A stretch of DNA of 64,000 nt from NCBI RefSeq assembly GCF_002080455.1, contig NZ_CP020555.1, positions 7,368,501 through 7,432,500 on the forward strand, given 5' to 3'. Below the pieces are notes generated by a model, which ran no database searches, was not told where the DNA came from, and saw only the letters and a list, made by a program, of their open reading frames with translations. The DNA comes from Streptomyces sp. Sge12. Lineage in GTDB: Bacteria > Actinomycetota > Actinomycetes > Streptomycetales > Streptomycetaceae. Shown here in pieces: positions 16,588-25,151 of the stretch; the stretch's first letter is position 1; each line of letters begins with the position of its first letter. Made by a program: the position numbers and the translations under genes.

Positions 16588-17547
16588 GTGACGAACGCGA
16601 GTACGAGCATGAGTGGTGACCGGGTGCTGTACGGGTGCATGGGGCTGGGCGGGAGCTGGGACCCCGACCCGTACGGGCCCGCCGACATCGACGCCGCCGA
16701 GGCGGCCGTCGCGGCGGCCCTCGACAGCGGGATCACCACCTTCGACCACGCCGACATCTACCGGCACGGGAAGGCCGAGGCCGTCTTCGGCGAGGTGCTC
16801 GCGCGCACGCCCGGGCTGCGCGAGCGCATCACCCTCCAGACCAAGTGCGGGATCCGGCTCGGCGACAAGGACCGCCCGGGGATCTACGACCTGCGCGGCG
16901 AGACCATCGTCCGGCGCGTCGAGGAGAGCCTGACCCGGCTCAGGACCGATGTGATCGACGTCCTCCTGCTGCACCGTCCCGACCCGCTCGCCGACGTGGA
17001 CTCGGTCGCCTCGGCACTGGGCTCCCTGCACCGCCAGGGCCTCGTACGTGGCTTCGGCGTGTCCAACATGGGCGCCGCGCAGATCGCCCACCTCCAGGCC
17101 CGTCTCGACGTACCGCTGGTGGCCAACCAGCTGGAGATGAGCCTGCACAGCCGCGACTGGGTCGAGGCGGGAGTCCTGCTCAACACACCGGAATCCGCGA
17201 ACAACGGATTCCCCTTCGGCACCCTGGAGCACTGCCGCGACCACGGCATCCGCCTCCAGGCCTGGGGAGCGCTGGCGCAGGGCCGTTTCACCGGCCGCGA
17301 GCAGACCCCCGCCGAACGGGCCACCGCGGCGCTGCTCGCCGAGCTGGCCCGGCAGAAGGACACCACGCCCGAGTCGGTCCTGCTGTGGTGGCTGATGCGG
17401 CACCCGGCCGCCATCGCCCCGGTCATCGGCAGCGCCCGCCCCGAGCGGATCCGGGCCTGCCGCGACGCGGTCCTGCGGGATCCCGAGCTCACGCACGAGG
17501 AGTGGTACGAGCTCTGGATCACGGCCCGCGGGGTGCCGCTGCCCTGA
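16588..17547 (+). CDS. Aldo/keto reductase
   Basis: This intact 319-residue NADPH-dependent reductase has the catalytic tetrad visible: Asp and Tyr in TTFDHADIYRHGKAE, Lys in LQTKCGIRL and His in VLLLHRPDP. Its SARPERIR end is the cofactor-phosphate binding part. It is of the YdhF-like branch with a PFGTLEHC insertion. GTG 16588 has no ribosome site but sits six bases after TAGGCT (16576-16581), so the mRNA is probably leaderless; ATG 16609 is the alternative. Substrate unknown. Confidence 0.9.
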   Translation: MTNASTSMSGDRVLYGCMGLGGSWDPDPYGPADIDAAEAAVAAALDSGITTFDHADIYRHGKAEAVFGEVLARTPGLRERITLQTKCGIRLGDKDRPGIYDLRGETIVRRVEESLTRLRTDVIDVLLLHRPDPLADVDSVASALGSLHRQGLVRGFGVSNMGAAQIAHLQARLDVPLVANQLEMSLHSRDWVEAGVLLNTPESANNGFPFGTLEHCRDHGIRLQAWGALAQGRFTGREQTPAERATAALLAELARQKDTTPESVLLWWLMRHPAAIAPVIGSARPERIRACRDAVLRDPELTHEEWYELWITARGVPLP

Positions 17548-17651
17548 GCCGACAGGGGGCAGGGGCCAGGCGGTTGACGGGGGCTGGCACCACCCACGGC
17601 CGACCGGCCTGCCGGATGGGACCGCCGGGCCGGATCAACAAGGCTTGCCCC

Positions 17652-19151
17652 ATGACGACTTACAGGAAAACGGCCCTGCTCCTCGCCACGGCCACCGTGG
17701 CGGCCGCACTGACCGCGACCGCCGCCCCGGCCGAGGCCCGGTCCGCGTCCGCCGGCCCGCAGCTCGACTGGCACCCCTGCACCCATCAGGGCGCGCCCGC
17801 CGCCCAGGAGTGTGCCGAGCTGCCCGTCCCGCTCGACTACGACGACCCCGACGGGCGGCAGATCACCGTCGCCGTCTCCCGCATCCGCAGCGACCGCCCC
17901 GGGGCCCGGCGCGGCACGCTCGTCGTGCTCCCCGGCGGCCCGGGCGGATCCGGTGTGCAGCGCCTGACGCAGAAGGGCGACGCCCTGCGGCGCGAGCTGG
18001 CCGGGGCCTACGACCTCGTCGCCTTCGATCCGCGCGGGGTGGGCGCCAGCACCACCGCGAGCTGCGACCTGGCCCCCGAGGACCGCTACCTGACCAGCCT
18101 GCGCCCCTGGCCCGGTCCGAACGGCGAGATCGCCGGGAACATCGAGCGCTCCCGGCGCATCGCCGAGGCCTGCGCCCGCAAGGGCGGCCCCGAGCTGCGC
18201 AGTTTCACCACCGCCAACCAGGTCCGCGACATGGACCGCCTCCGCGAGGCGCTCGGCGAGCGCAGGCTCTCCGCCTGGGGCACCTCCTACGGGGCGTACG
18301 TCGGGGCCGTGTACGCGCAGACGTACCCGCGGCGCACCGACCGCTGGGTCCTCGACAGCAGCGGCGACCCCGACCCGAAGCGGGTCGCCCGCGGCTGGCT
18401 GGCGAACATGTCGCAGGCCGCGGCGGACCGCTTCCCGGACTTCGCGGCCTGGGCGGCCCACCCCGACCGCGACGCGGACGGCCTGCGCCTGGCCGCGGAT
18501 CCGCAGCAGGTCGAGCCGCTCGTCGTCGCCCTCGCCGCCCGGCTGGACCGCGAGCCGCGGGCGTCCACCACCCCCGGCGTGCCGCTGACCGGCAACGGCC
18601 TGCGCCAGGCCCTGCAGAACGCCCTCTACAGCGACTCCGCCTTCGCCTCCCTCGCCGCTCTGGTCAAGGCGGCGCAGGACCCGGCGGGTACCCCGGCGCT
18701 CCCGCGGGAGCTGGCCGCGCCCATCCCGAACGAGGACGCCGCGCTCATGGTCAGCGTCATCTGCAACGACGTGGCGTGGCCGGAGACATCCATGGCCGCC
18801 CACCGGCGTGCGGTCGAGGAGGACCGCACCCGCCACCCCCTCACCGCCGGCATGCCGGCGAACGTCACGCCCTGCTCCTTCTGGAAGCCCCCCACCCGCA
18901 GGCCCACCCGCATCACCGACGACGGCCCGTCCAACATCCTCATGGTCCAGGGCCGCCGGGACCCCGCCACCCCGCTCTTCGGCGCCCTGAAGATGCGCGA
19001 GGCCCTGGGCGGCCGCGCCCGCCTGGTCACCGTGGAACAGGGCGGCCACGGGATGTACCTCGGCAACGGCAACACGTGCGGCAATCGCGTCGTCACCGAG
19101 TTCCTCACGAGCGGCCGCCGTCCGTCGCGGGACACGGAGTGCGCGAACTGA
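17652..19151 (+). CDS. Secreted alpha/beta-hydrolase, TAP-type tripeptidyl aminopeptidase
   Basis: The 499-residue protein starts at ATG 17652 with a clear signal peptide (hydrophobic residues about 7-25, ending near AEA). The catalytic triad is visible: Ser in WGTSYGAYVGA (about residue 212), Asp in VQGRRDPATPL and His in EQGGHGMYLG. An oxyanion motif LPGGPGGSG lies near residue 100. The C-terminal 100 residues are the TAP-like cap domain. Streptomyces members (Tap, SlpD/SlpE) remove N-terminal peptides from secreted proteins or digest mycelial protein. Confidence 0.9.
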   Translation: MTTYRKTALLLATATVAAALTATAAPAEARSASAGPQLDWHPCTHQGAPAAQECAELPVPLDYDDPDGRQITVAVSRIRSDRPGARRGTLVVLPGGPGGSGVQRLTQKGDALRRELAGAYDLVAFDPRGVGASTTASCDLAPEDRYLTSLRPWPGPNGEIAGNIERSRRIAEACARKGGPELRSFTTANQVRDMDRLREALGERRLSAWGTSYGAYVGAVYAQTYPRRTDRWVLDSSGDPDPKRVARGWLANMSQAAADRFPDFAAWAAHPDRDADGLRLAADPQQVEPLVVALAARLDREPRASTTPGVPLTGNGLRQALQNALYSDSAFASLAALVKAAQDPAGTPALPRELAAPIPNEDAALMVSVICNDVAWPETSMAAHRRAVEEDRTRHPLTAGMPANVTPCSFWKPPTRRPTRITDDGPSNILMVQGRRDPATPLFGALKMREALGGRARLVTVEQGGHGMYLGNGNTCGNRVVTEFLTSGRRPSRDTECAN

Positions 19152-19300
19152 CCCGGTCACGCCGCCCCCTTGGATTCGTAGGGGTATGGACGGATACGAC
19201 CCGATGAACATCTGTTAGTGTGCCCGCGCTTGGTGTTCATCCATCAATCCGTCCACCCCTCGACCGCCGCGCGCCGAGGGGGCTGCGAGGTGTCTCGTAC

Positions 19301-20023
19301 GTGCACAGCACTCCCTTCTCCCCGGCCGGGGCCCGGTCCGCGCGAGCCCGTATGGGCCTGACCGAGGCGCAGGTCGCCCACTCCATGGCGGCCTGCGGCG
19401 CGCCCGTCCACCCCCAACTCGTCCTGGCCTGGGAGCAGGGCCTCGAGGTGCCGTCCGACCGCCAACTCTTCGCCCTCGCCGACGTCCTGTGGTGCGAGGC
19501 CACCGCGCTGATGGGCATCGAGCCGCGCACCCTGGCCGAGCACCGGCTCGCCCGCCGGCTCACCGCCGAGCGGCTCGCGTACCGGATAGGCATGGACCCG
19601 TACGAGTACCGCGCGGCCGAGTCGGCGCAGCACTGGAACGGGGACGCCCGGCAGACCAGGGCCCTCGTGGAGGCCCTCGGGCTGTCGCTGCGCGAGCTGA
19701 TCGGGATCATGGGCCGCGTGGCCGAACTCGCGCAGCACCTGCGCGCGGCCGTCGACGGCCGCTGGAAGCCGTACGTGGAACCGGTGGCGGAGATCGTGGT
19801 GGTCGACGCGACCGCGGTGGGCGACGCGCTGCGCACGATGCACACGGAGTTCGCCGCCTTCTCGGAGCGGTACATGGGACACCTCGTCGCGCGCAACGAC
19901 GACGCCCGCCTCAAGGAGATCGCGGCGGAGCGGGCCGCATACCTGCGCCGACTCGTCGACCACTTCTGGGAGTTGATCGGTGAGGCGGGCGAGGCGCCGC
20001 CGTTCGCGCCGGGAACGCACTGA
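19301..20023 (+). CDS. Helix-turn-helix (XRE-like) regulator
   Basis: The start chosen is GTG 19301, in front of HSTPFSPAGARSARARMGLT; it gives 240 residues, and the frame is open upstream to 19220. Two HTH-like segments are visible: ARMGLTEAQVAHSMAACGAP followed by LVLAWEQGLEVPS, and a second half-repeat ARRLTAERLAYRIGMDPYEY. The C-terminal half is helical and basic. The twin half-repeat layout is that of Streptomyces XRE-like DNA-binding proteins; the target is unknown. A hairpin overlaps its stop codon. Confidence 0.75.
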   Translation: MHSTPFSPAGARSARARMGLTEAQVAHSMAACGAPVHPQLVLAWEQGLEVPSDRQLFALADVLWCEATALMGIEPRTLAEHRLARRLTAERLAYRIGMDPYEYRAAESAQHWNGDARQTRALVEALGLSLRELIGIMGRVAELAQHLRAAVDGRWKPYVEPVAEIVVVDATAVGDALRTMHTEFAAFSERYMGHLVARNDDARLKEIAAERAAYLRRLVDHFWELIGEAGEAPPFAPGTH

Positions 20024-20040
20024 GGCGGGCCGTCCTCAGT
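20019..20040. terminator. Bidirectional hairpin between convergent genes
   Basis: ACTGAGG (20019-20025) and CCTCAGT (20034-20040) pair perfectly around an 8-base loop. The hairpin includes the stop codons of both convergent genes (19301-20023 plus and 20036-21490 minus), so one structure could end both transcripts. There is no U tract, as usual in high-GC actinobacteria. Confidence 0.55.
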
Positions 20041-21490
20041 ACGAGGGGGCGCCCGCGTGCGGCGCCGCCGGGCCCTCCTCGCCGATGTCGTCCCAGTCGA
20101 TCTCCATCGTGCCGCGGCTCGTGAAGACGTTGAAGAGCAGGTTCAGCGCGATGGCCGTCAGAGCGCCCAGCGTGATCCCGCTGTCGAGCACCGCCCGCAG
20201 GCCGTCCGGCATCCGGTCGAAGAACGGGCCCACCGTGGTCGGCAGCAGCGCGGCGCCCAGACTGACCGCGAGGATCAGGGTGTTGCGCTCCTCGCGCAGG
20301 TCCGCCTTCCCCAGGATCTGGATGCCCACCGCTGCGACGATGCCGAACATGGAGATCGCCGCCCCGCCCAGGACGGGGTGCGGGATCGAGGCGACGAGAC
20401 TGCCCGCCTTCGGCAGCAGTCCCAGGACGACCATGAACACCCCGGCCGCGACGACCACGTACCGGCTCATCACCTTCGACATGCGCACGAGGCCGATGTT
20501 CTCGGCGAACGCCACGTACGGGAAGGAGTTGAGGACACCGCCGAGCACGGTCGCCGCGCCGTCGGCGCGCAGGGCCCGGGCGACCGTGTCGGCGTCGACC
20601 TTCTTCCCGGTGATCTCGCCGATCGCATAGACGTCACCGGTGGTCTCCACCATGGTGATCAGGACGACGACCAGCATGGCCGCGATCGGCAGCAGCTCGA
20701 ACCGCGGCATGCCGTAGTGGAAGGGCGTGGTGACCCCGAACCAGTCCGTCTCGCGCACGACGGCGAAGTCGGTGTCGCCGAAGAACCAGGCGGCCGCCGT
20801 GCCGACGACGAGCCCGAGCAGGACCGCGAGGCTGCTGAGGAACGGCCTGCCGATCCGGACCAGGGCGAGGATGAACAGCAGGGTGCCCGCCGCGTAGGCG
20901 AGGTTCTTCGGGTCCCCGTACGCGGGGGTGCCGATGAGGTGCGCGCCTCCCGCGGCGTCCTGCAGGGCCACGGGGATCAGCGTGATGCCGATGATGGTGA
21001 GGATCGTGCCGATGACGACCGGCGGGAAGTACGTGACCAGCCTGCTGAACAGCGGGGCGAACAGGAAGGTCGCGATGCCCGCCGTGATCACCGCCCCGTA
21101 GACGACGAGCAGCCCGGCGGTACCGCCGCCGGCCCCCGTACCTATGGCGATCATGGGTGAGACCGCGGTGAAGGTGACGCCCTGGACCAGGGGCAGCCGG
21201 GCGCCGATCCGCCAGACGCCGAGGGCCTGGACGATCGAGGCCACGCCGCAGGTCAGGAGGTCCGCGCTGATGAGGTGGACGAGTTCTTGGCGGGAGAGGC
21301 CCAGCGCGTTCCCGAGCAGGACGGGAACGATGACGGCTGCCGCGTAGAACGCGAGGACGTGCTGGAAGCCGTAGAGGGCGAGCCGGGGGAGGGGGAGCAG
21401 TTCGTCGACCGGGTGCGTCTGCCGTCGGGCGGACGGCCGGGACGACGGCCGGGGCGACCGGGGGGACGACTGACGGGGCATTCTTGCCAT
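20036..21490 (-). CDS. NCS2 nucleobase:cation symporter (xanthine/uracil permease family)
   Basis: The 484-residue membrane protein has about 12-14 hydrophobic segments. Family signatures are visible: YGFQHVLAFYAAAVIVPVLL near the start, QGVTFTAVSPM, a VETTGDVYAIGE motif carrying the substrate-binding Glu region, and NSFPYVAFAENIGLV. Members import xanthine, uric acid or uracil with protons or sodium. The start ATG 21490 follows AAGGCAAGG. The divergent region upstream carries a perfect 9-bp palindrome (21565-21585). Confidence 0.9.
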   Translation of the reverse strand: MARMPRQSSPRSPRPSSRPSARRQTHPVDELLPLPRLALYGFQHVLAFYAAAVIVPVLLGNALGLSRQELVHLISADLLTCGVASIVQALGVWRIGARLPLVQGVTFTAVSPMIAIGTGAGGGTAGLLVVYGAVITAGIATFLFAPLFSRLVTYFPPVVIGTILTIIGITLIPVALQDAAGGAHLIGTPAYGDPKNLAYAAGTLLFILALVRIGRPFLSSLAVLLGLVVGTAAAWFFGDTDFAVVRETDWFGVTTPFHYGMPRFELLPIAAMLVVVLITMVETTGDVYAIGEITGKKVDADTVARALRADGAATVLGGVLNSFPYVAFAENIGLVRMSKVMSRYVVVAAGVFMVVLGLLPKAGSLVASIPHPVLGGAAISMFGIVAAVGIQILGKADLREERNTLILAVSLGAALLPTTVGPFFDRMPDGLRAVLDSGITLGALTAIALNLLFNVFTSRGTMEIDWDDIGEEGPAAPHAGAPSY

Positions 21491-22069
21491 CTCTGCCTTG
21501 CCTTCGCGAGGTAGGTGAATGAGAGGGCCGCCGCCCTCCAGCCCCGGGTGCGGGGCGAGGGCAGGTCGGCTCGTACCGAGCCGACGCCGGGCGGTGTTGC
21601 CGACATCGCGTCGCTCTGCACTGCGTACTCATGTCCCGGATTGGCAGGACTTCCTTCGATCGGCATGACAGATCCGCATTTGATCTTGGAATCCGTAGGG
21701 ATCCGACCGGAGGGCGCTCACCATAGCCAAAGGTCGTGTTTCCTCGCGAGTAACCTCCCGGCGAGGGCTCCGGCCGGCGCCCGTCATCGCTCCGGTACCG
21801 CGCAACCCGTACGACGTCACGCGCCTCGCCCGGGTGACGGCCGGCTCCCCCGCTCCCCGCCGGTCCGAGGGGCAACTCCGGGCCGCCGCAAGGGTCCTCG
21901 TCGGCCCGGACGCCGCCCGGGGACACCTCCCGGTCCGGGTCCCACGCTTGGTCGGGCCCGGCCAAGAGCCCCAATACTCATCCGTACTTGTGGGTACTGC
22001 GGCCGAATGGCGCCGGATTTGATAGTTCTGGACTGGTCCGGTGTGAGAAAGCTGCGGGAAGGACACGGC
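21491..22069. other. Long divergent intergenic region
   Basis: These 579 bp separate the permease from the small protein gene at 22070. Apart from the palindrome at 21565-21585 I see no gene: open frames across it lack ribosome sites and typical codon bias. GATAGT near 22021 may be a -10 element for the 22070 gene. No known purine riboswitch could be recognised by eye. Confidence 0.5.
21565..21585. promoter_or_regulatory. Perfect hyphenated palindrome upstream of nucleobase permease (candidate operator)
   Basis: GTCGGCTCG and CGAGCCGAC face each other around TAC, 75 bp upstream of the permease start. The size suits a dimeric repressor such as a purine- or urate-responsive regulator, or an mRNA hairpin. 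No regulator gene of that kind is adjacent. Confidence 0.5.
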
Positions 22070-22243
22070 ATGTTCGATCTACTGCGCCCGGAGACCGTCG
22101 TGTGCCCCTTCTGCAAGGCCACCGCCGCGGACGGCGTGGTACGGACGCTGCGGACCGGGGCCGGGTCACTGTCGGTGACCTGGCACGTGCTCAACTGCCC
22201 GCACTACGCCGCCGACCGGATCCTCGCCGAGAACGAGAGCTGA
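22070..22243 (+). CDS. Small Cys-containing protein (57 aa)
   Basis: The 57-residue product is called at ATG 22070 because GGGAAGGA stands 8 bases upstream; an in-frame ATG at 22007 would add 21 residues without a ribosome site. It contains VVCPFCKATAADG and a later NCPHYAADRI, giving CxxC plus C and H that may bind zinc. Function unknown; small proteins of this look are common in Streptomyces. Confidence 0.6.
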   Translation: MFDLLRPETVVCPFCKATAADGVVRTLRTGAGSLSVTWHVLNCPHYAADRILAENES

Positions 22244-22385
22244 ACCCGACCGCCCGCCACGGACCCACTGGCGTGAAGGGGACCGGACCCGACCCGACCG
22301 GACCGGGGCCGGGGCCGGGGCGGGCGACATGCGCGACTCGTGCCGTGCGGCCAGGATGAGGATGACCGGCGACGAGGAGCGGCGC

Positions 22386-23726
22386 ATGACCAGCCCAGCT
22401 GAGCGGTTCCGGCGCGGACGGGCCGTGCGCAAGATCACCGGCCGTGCCGCGCACGGGCGGTGGACCGCCTCGCCGGACCGCCCCGACCCCATCGGCGTGC
22501 TCCAGCGACAGGCCACCGACCGGGTCCCGGAACTGCTGCCCATCCGCCACGGCCGGATGGCGGCGTCGCCGCTCGCCTTCCTGCGCGGAGCGGCCGCGGT
22601 CATGGCCGCCGACCTGGCCACCCAGCCCCAGACCGGACTGACCGTCCAGCTGTGCGGCGACGCGCACCTGATGAACTTCGGCATGTTCGCCTCGCCCGAA
22701 CGCGCTCTGCTCTTCGACCTCAACGACTTCGACGAGACCTTCCCCGGGCCCTTCGAGTGGGACGTCAAACGCCTCGCCGCGAGCGTCGCCGTGGCCGCCC
22801 GCGACAACGGGCACGGTGACGACCGCGCAGGCAGGGCCGCCCTCGCGGCGGCCCGCTCCTACCGGCGGTCCATCCGGGAGCTCGCCGGCCTGCCCGAGCT
22901 GGACGTCTGGTACCACCGGACCGACACCGCCGAACTGCTGCCGCTCATCGGCAGACCCGAACTGCGCGACCGGGTGGAAGCCAATATGGCCCGCGCCCGC
23001 CGCCGCACCAGCCTGCGCGCGCTCGGCAAGCTCACCGAGGTCCGCGACGGGCGGCGGCGGATCATCCACGATCCGCCGCTGCTGGAGCCGCTGCCCCGGG
23101 CGGACTCCCGCGACGTGGGCGAGATCTTCGGCAAGTACCGCAGCACCCTCCCCGAGGAGCGCCGCGTCCTCCTCGACCGCTTCCGGTACGCCGACGCGGC
23201 ACGCAAGGTCGTCGGCGTGGGAAGCGTGGGGACCCGCTGCTTCGTCGTGCTGCTGCTCGGCCGCGACGCCGACGACCCGCTCTTCCTGCAGATCAAGGAA
23301 GCCGTTCCGTCCGTCCTCCAGGCCCACCTGCCGGCCGACGGGCACGATCACCAGGGGCACCGGGTGGTCGCCGGCCAGCGGCTCATGCAGGCCGCCGGCG
23401 ACATCTTCCTCGGCTGGACGACCGGACCCGCCGGGCGGCACTTCTACGGCCGCCAACTGCGCGACATGAAGGGCTCGGCCGATGTCGCCACCATGGGCCC
23501 GGGCCTGCTCGGCCGGTACGCCGCGCTCTGCGGCCGGGCCCTCGCCCGCGCCCACGCCCGCTCCGGCGACCGCATCGCCATCGCCGGCTACCTCGGCGGC
23601 GGCGACACCTTCGACCGCGCCGTCGCGGCCTTCGCACTCCGCTACGCGGACCGGACCCGCGCCGACCACGCCCTGCTGACCGCCGCCATCACCGACGGCA
23701 CCCTCACCGCCACCCTCGGGGTCTAG
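22386..23726 (+). CDS. DUF2252 family protein (first of two in window)
   Basis: The 446-residue protein is started at ATG 22386, which has GAGGAG 6-7 bases upstream, rather than at ATG 22329 or 22362. Conserved DUF2252 blocks are LCGDAHLMNF, LFDLNDFDETFPGPFEWDVK, ARKVVGVGSVGTRC and LARAHARSGDRIAIAGYLG. GDAHxxNF followed by a D-x-N-DFD block recalls the catalytic loop and metal-binding Asp of aminoglycoside phosphotransferase-type kinases, so a kinase fold is likely, though no substrate is known. It shares four bases at its stop with the convergent exporter gene. Confidence 0.85.
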   Translation: MTSPAERFRRGRAVRKITGRAAHGRWTASPDRPDPIGVLQRQATDRVPELLPIRHGRMAASPLAFLRGAAAVMAADLATQPQTGLTVQLCGDAHLMNFGMFASPERALLFDLNDFDETFPGPFEWDVKRLAASVAVAARDNGHGDDRAGRAALAAARSYRRSIRELAGLPELDVWYHRTDTAELLPLIGRPELRDRVEANMARARRRTSLRALGKLTEVRDGRRRIIHDPPLLEPLPRADSRDVGEIFGKYRSTLPEERRVLLDRFRYADAARKVVGVGSVGTRCFVVLLLGRDADDPLFLQIKEAVPSVLQAHLPADGHDHQGHRVVAGQRLMQAAGDIFLGWTTGPAGRHFYGRQLRDMKGSADVATMGPGLLGRYAALCGRALARAHARSGDRIAIAGYLGGGDTFDRAVAAFALRYADRTRADHALLTAAITDGTLTATLGV

Positions 23727-25018
23727 GCCACGCCGGTCGCCTCGGCCTCGGCTTCCCGGGCGGCCCGGCGCCGCAGCGCGTCCTCGTCGGTGTCGGCATC
23801 GTAGGAGATCAGCTTCGGCAGCAGCGCGGCCAGCACCGCCACCGACGCCACGCAGGCCAGGCCGCCGCCCCAGAACGCCGAACGGGTACCGGTCCAGCCG
23901 GCCATGGTGCCGGCCCGGACCTGGCCCAGCTGCGGGCCGACGCTGTACGAGAGCACTTCTATGCCGGCCAGCCGGCCGCGCAGCTCCTCGGGGATCGTCT
24001 GGTTCCAGATCGTCGCCCGGCCCAGTCCGCTCACCATGTCGCCCGCGCCCGCCACCGCGAGGCACAGCAGCACGAGCCAGATGTTCGCGGCCGCGCCGGC
24101 CCCCGCGATCGCCAGGCCCCAGACCGTGGCACCGCACACCACCAGCAGCCCGTGCCGGCGTATCCCGGACATCCAGCCGCTGGTCATGCCGAGCACCAGC
24201 GAGCCCACCGCCCCGGCCGCGTACATCAGACCCAGCGCCCACACGGCGTCGAGCTCGTCCGCGAGAAAGGGGTAGATCGCGTTCGGGAAGGCGAAGAACA
24301 TCGCCGCCAGGTCGACGGCGTACGTCCCCAGCAGTACGGGCCGGCTCCACGCGTAGCGCGCGCCCTCCGCGATGCCGCGCAGCGACGGCCGGTCGGCGCC
24401 CTTCGCGGGCGGCGCCGGAGTGAGCCGCAGGCACAGCAGCACCGAGGTGAGGAAGCCGACGACGGTGACGCCATAGGCGGCGGCGTGACCCGCGTACGCG
24501 ACGACCAGACCGGCCACGGCCGGACCGGCGATCGCGCCGACCTGGTAGCGCAGCCCGTTCAGCGCGGCGGCGGCCGTCAGCTGGTCGTGCGGCACGATCC
24601 GCGCCATCAGCGAGTCCAGGGCCGGCCGCTGGAGCCCGGCCAGGGCCGACACCCCCGCCGCGACCACGTACAGCGGCCACAGCATCGGGTCCGGCAGCAG
24701 CGCGTTCACCAGGAGGACCAGGGCGAGCACCCCGAGCCCGGCCTCGGTCAGCAGGATCATCCGCCGCCGGTCGACCGCGTCCGCCAGGGCGCCCCCGTAC
24801 AGCCCGAACACCACCAGCGGAACCAGCTCCACCGCACCCATCGCACCGACCGCCAGCGGCGAGTCCGTCAGGTGCTTGATCTGCAGCGGCAGCGCGATCA
24901 TCGCCATGAAGGAGCCGAAGTACGTCACCGTCCCCTGGTAGAACAGCAGCCGGAAGTCACGACTGGAACGGAACGGGGAGAAGTCGGGCAGTACGGCGGT
25001 CCAACGGGAAGTGCTCAC
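23723..25018 (-). CDS. MFS transporter (EntS-like exporter)
   Basis: The 431-residue protein has 12 predicted membrane segments. The start GTG 25018 is chosen because it precedes STSRWTAVLPDFSPFRSSRD and the family start SRDFRLLFYQGTVTYFG; no good ribosome site is seen. The loop GGALADAVDRRRMILLTE is the MFS loop 2-3 signature. EntS-type members export siderophores or drugs. It converges on the DUF2252 gene with a shared CTAG at the stops. Confidence 0.85.
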   Translation of the reverse strand: MSTSRWTAVLPDFSPFRSSRDFRLLFYQGTVTYFGSFMAMIALPLQIKHLTDSPLAVGAMGAVELVPLVVFGLYGGALADAVDRRRMILLTEAGLGVLALVLLVNALLPDPMLWPLYVVAAGVSALAGLQRPALDSLMARIVPHDQLTAAAALNGLRYQVGAIAGPAVAGLVVAYAGHAAAYGVTVVGFLTSVLLCLRLTPAPPAKGADRPSLRGIAEGARYAWSRPVLLGTYAVDLAAMFFAFPNAIYPFLADELDAVWALGLMYAAGAVGSLVLGMTSGWMSGIRRHGLLVVCGATVWGLAIAGAGAAANIWLVLLCLAVAGAGDMVSGLGRATIWNQTIPEELRGRLAGIEVLSYSVGPQLGQVRAGTMAGWTGTRSAFWGGGLACVASVAVLAALLPKLISYDADTDEDALRRRAAREAEAEATGVA

Positions 25019-25151
25019 GAGAGGCCATCGTCCGTGTACCCCTCGCCCGGGGCAACGGATTTTCTGCGCATCGGACCCCGAACCGATCACGGACGGGCGA
25101 ATCCGGCTCCGTGCGCGTGGCATCGGACGCCCGCGGTGGCACTCATGGGTC

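Noticed and set aside
21515..22069. N-terminal extension of the small Cys protein back to 21515
   Set aside because: The added sequence is low-complexity Arg/Pro/Gly text without a ribosome site, while ATG 22070 has a clear one.
22244..22385. GGGGCC-rich run as a terminator or regulatory repeat
   Set aside because: Only short irregular G/C repeats with no stable symmetrical stem.
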